This document shows positions 61,818 through 64,000 of a stretch of DNA of 64,000 nt, one piece after another; position 1 is the first letter of the stretch; every line of letters begins with the position of its first letter. Under the pieces are notes generated by a model, which ran no database searches, was not told where the DNA came from, and saw only the letters and a list, made by a program, of their open reading frames with translations. Position numbers and translations under genes: made by a program. Location of the stretch: the NCBI GenBank assembly GCA_039819165.1, contig JBCBSM010000001.1:1116001-1180000 (forward strand), written 5' to 3'. The stretch is from Planctomycetota bacterium. Lineage in GTDB: Bacteria > Planctomycetota > Phycisphaerae > Phycisphaerales > UBA1924.

Positions 61818-62138
61818 ATGCCCGATTTCCAGCCCAACGTTGCGCCCGAGCCCAGCCCGGGCAACTCCAAGATCCGCACGCTCGGCAAGCTGGGCCCCCA
61901 GCCCGAGGACGAGAGCGGCTGGCGGCGGCACGCCCAGCTGACCGGCACCGGCGCCACCCACGTCAAGAGCTTCCATTGCAAGCTCCAGGGCGATTCGCTC
62001 GCGCACCTCGACCAATCCATCAACGAGTGGCTCGAGAAGCACGAGGACTGCGAGATCAAGCTCGTCACCACCCAGGTCGGCGAGTGGTCGGACAATCTCG
62101 GCAAGGCCCCCCACCTCATCGTGCAGGTCTGGGTGTAG
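61818..62138 (+). CDS. Conserved-looking hypothetical protein
   Basis: A 106-residue soluble protein with a proline-rich N-terminus (about 1-30) and an alpha-beta part (HVKSFHCKLQGDSLAHLD, INEWLEKHEDCEIKLVTTQ, LIVQVWV). The pattern of a helix between strands ending in an aliphatic strand suggests a small compact fold. No family is recognised. A structured leader precedes it. Confidence 0.65.
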   Translation: MPDFQPNVAPEPSPGNSKIRTLGKLGPQPEDESGWRRHAQLTGTGATHVKSFHCKLQGDSLAHLDQSINEWLEKHEDCEIKLVTTQVGEWSDNLGKAPHLIVQVWV

Positions 62139-62243
62139 ATCTCTCTTGAGCGCTCCGTGGCGGCCTGGCGGCCGCACACTCGCGTCGTTCGGACGGCGCC
62201 GGCGTGATGACGGCGCGGCACACCGGCCTGCGAACGCTCACCA

Positions 62244-62255
62244 CCCGGTACCGGG
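62244..62255. repeat. 12-bp perfect palindrome upstream of the asparagine synthetase gene
   Basis: CCCGGTACCGGG ends 18 bases before the GTG at 62274. It could be an operator; no repeat copy was seen elsewhere. Confidence 0.3.
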
Positions 62256-62273
62256 CGGACCGATATCCCCCCG

Positions 62274-64000
62274 GTGTGCGGCATACTCGCGATCGCGCGG
62301 CTCGATGACCGCCCGCTGGACCTGACCGACAACCAGGGCCGGCGGATGCGGGACACCCTCGCCCACCGCGGGCCCGACGGACAGGGGCTCTGGCGGACCG
62401 ACGGCGTCGCGCTCGCGCAGCGGCGGCTCGAGGTCATCGCCCCGGGCCATGCCGGCCACCAGCCCATGCACTCGGCCGACGGCCGCTGGTCGCTGGTGTA
62501 CAACGGCGAGGCCTACAACGACGCGGAGCTGCGCGAGTCGCTCGGCCCGGCCGCCCCGAGATCGCCCTGCGATACCGCGACGATCGTGCAGCTGCTGCAG
62601 GCCGAGGGTCCCGACGGGCTCTCTCGCATTCGCGGCATGTTCGCGATCGCCGCGTACGACCATGCCGAGCGGCGGCTCGTGCTCGCCCGAGACCCGCTGG
62701 GCATCAAGCCGCTGGTGTACGGCTTTGCGGACGGCGGCCGCGAACTGGTGGCCGCCAGTGAGGTCGCTGCCATCTTCGCCCACCCCGGCATCTCCCCGGC
62801 GATCGATCCGCTGGGCGTGTCGGCCTACCTCACGACCATCCGAACCGCGACCGCCGGCCGCACGATGTTCGAGGGCGTCCGGATGCTCCAGCCCGGCGAG
62901 GTCCTCGAGTTCGACCTCCGCACCGGCGCGTCCCGCGGGTGGCGCCTCGGCACCGAGGCCGATGCGGCGACGCCGACGCGGGAGGCGCTGGTCGACTCCG
63001 TCCGCGCACACCTGCGGGCCGACGCCCCGGTGTGCTCGCTGCTCAGCGGCGGTCTTGACAGCGCGATCATCACCGGCATCGCCCGCGGCCACGAGCACGG
63101 CATCGCGACGTTCACCGCCGGCGACGACGCGGCCGATGGCGGCAAGAACGACGACGCCGACCCGGCCCACGCCCGCCGCCTCGCCGAGGAGTGGGGCCTG
63201 CCGCTCGCCGAGGTCCGCCTCGACGCCGGCGGCTTCGTGCGGGGCATCGAGACCCTGATCGAACGCACGGGCCAGCCGGTGGGCACGCCCAACGAGGCGG
63301 CCATCCACGCCCTGGGCTGCGCCATGCGGGCCCGTGGCTACGTCGTCACGCTCAGCGGCGAGGGTGCCGACGAGCTCTTCGGCGGCTACCACGGGCCGCT
63401 GTCCGAGGCCGCGGCCCACGTCGACGCGGGCGATCGCGACCCGGGGCTTCACCATCTGCTGTCGGCGGCGTGGATGACGCCCGAGGCCACGCAGCTCGTG
63501 CTCGCGCCGCACCTCGCTCAGCGCGTGCAAGGCGACGCCTGGCTCGTCGAGAGCTACCGCGCCGCGTTCGAGGAGGAGGCCGCTCGCCCCGGTCCGGCGG
63601 TGGCCTCGCCCCGCGACGCGGCGATGCGGGCCCACATGCGATTCCTCCGCCGCATCAACCTAACGGGCCTGCTGCAGCGGCTGGACTCGACGCTCTCGCA
63701 ATCGGGCATCGAGGGCCGCGTGCCCTTCGCCGACCGCCGCGTCTGGGCGCACGCCGACGCGTTAGCCACGGAATGCCTCTTCGATCCAACGCGGCCGCCG
63801 CACGAGGGCACCAAGATCGCGCTGCGGCGGGCCTTCGCGGGCGACCTTCCCGAGCGGGTGCTCTCGAGGCCCAAGGCCAGCTTCCCGCTGCCGTTCCAGC
63901 GCTGGCTGCCCGCGCTCGTCGCGCGCATCGATGGCGACCCGATCGTCCGCGACGTGGTCGCCGGCGAAGCCTGGGAGCTGGTCCGCGGCGATCCCGCGAC
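62274..64000 (+). CDS. asnB: Asparagine synthetase, glutamine-hydrolysing (partial, 3' end cut)
   Basis: About 575 residues are visible. The GTG at 62274 places the nucleophile Cys at position 2 (CGILA), as the class II amidotransferase domain needs. HRGPDGQG, QRRLEVI, VYNGEAYND and RDPLGIKPL complete the glutaminase. The synthetase domain has the ATP loop SLLSGGLDSAII and LSGEGADELFGGY. It makes asparagine from aspartate, glutamine and ATP; related enzymes amidate other acids, so the substrate is likely but not certain. Confidence 0.9.
   Translation, partial: MCGILAIARLDDRPLDLTDNQGRRMRDTLAHRGPDGQGLWRTDGVALAQRRLEVIAPGHAGHQPMHSADGRWSLVYNGEAYNDAELRESLGPAAPRSPCDTATIVQLLQAEGPDGLSRIRGMFAIAAYDHAERRLVLARDPLGIKPLVYGFADGGRELVAASEVAAIFAHPGISPAIDPLGVSAYLTTIRTATAGRTMFEGVRMLQPGEVLEFDLRTGASRGWRLGTEADAATPTREALVDSVRAHLRADAPVCSLLSGGLDSAIITGIARGHEHGIATFTAGDDAADGGKNDDADPAHARRLAEEWGLPLAEVRLDAGGFVRGIETLIERTGQPVGTPNEAAIHALGCAMRARGYVVTLSGEGADELFGGYHGPLSEAAAHVDAGDRDPGLHHLLSAAWMTPEATQLVLAPHLAQRVQGDAWLVESYRAAFEEEAARPGPAVASPRDAAMRAHMRFLRRINLTGLLQRLDSTLSQSGIEGRVPFADRRVWAHADALATECLFDPTRPPHEGTKIALRRAFAGDLPERVLSRPKASFPLPFQRWLPALVARIDGDPIVRDVVAGEAWELVRGDPA

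Overview
This is a very GC-rich bacterial chromosome segment, gene-dense on both strands, with no rRNA, tRNA, CRISPR array or insertion sequence that I could see. Several signs point to a planctomycete of the class Phycisphaerae. These are paired dockerin-like calcium repeats ending in a terminal Cys on secreted proteins, a pseudopilin with an A/FTLIELL leader, a MoxR-DUF58-VWA operon, several membrane proteins with a C-terminal zinc ribbon, and a secretin plus secretion ATPase without the rest of a type II system. The assignment is an inference from protein character, not from a marker gene.

Left part (1-19.4 kb). The window opens inside a minus-strand phosphatase gene that follows a Ser/Thr kinase. 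Next come a PGRP-like amidase, a small lipoprotein under a strong dyad, tRNA methyltransferase TrmL, a thioredoxin-fold protein without cysteines, a SpoU-family rRNA/tRNA methyltransferase and, divergently, uppP. A mixed block follows: a degenerate medium-chain dehydrogenase, a HEAT-repeat lipoprotein, an iron/cobalamin-type ABC ATPase, an NDUFA9-like SDR, a helix-hairpin-helix plus degenerate HD protein, RNase R, an MscS channel and a BtuF-like binding protein.

Central part (19.4-39.1 kb). All genes are on the plus strand: gspD-gspE, a fused two-half ABC permease, an NHL propeller protein, and then a tightly coupled operon. That operon encodes a 1013-aa VWA/GATase-like membrane protein, MoxR, a lower-GC lipoprotein, DUF58, a BatA-like VWA protein, a 703-aa membrane protein, an ABC ATPase and an ABC-2-type permease. 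Most of its junctions are ATGA or GTGA overlaps, so the AAA ATPase, the VWA proteins and the ABC exporter are probably made together.

Right part (39.1-64 kb). This holds an iodotyrosine-deiodinase-like nitroreductase, a protein with a histone-H1-like tail, zinc-ribbon membrane proteins, rlmE coupled to a second BatA-like VWA gene, an aquaporin, a PQQ-type sugar dehydrogenase, a pseudopilin, a dockerin-bearing subtilase, a MATE transporter, a lipoprotein beta-carbonic anhydrase, an alginate-export-type outer-membrane protein, a truncated glycine-betaine binding protein, a dockerin-bearing propeller protein, and an ArsR-methyltransferase/ahcY operon with a palindromic operator. The window ends with a TPR lipoprotein, a LigD-phosphoesterase-like protein and a partial asparagine synthetase.

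Two signals cut across the window. First, many genes have a TANNNT-like hexamer 5-8 bases before the start codon, which suggests leaderless transcripts. Second, start codons of divergent genes sometimes overlap.
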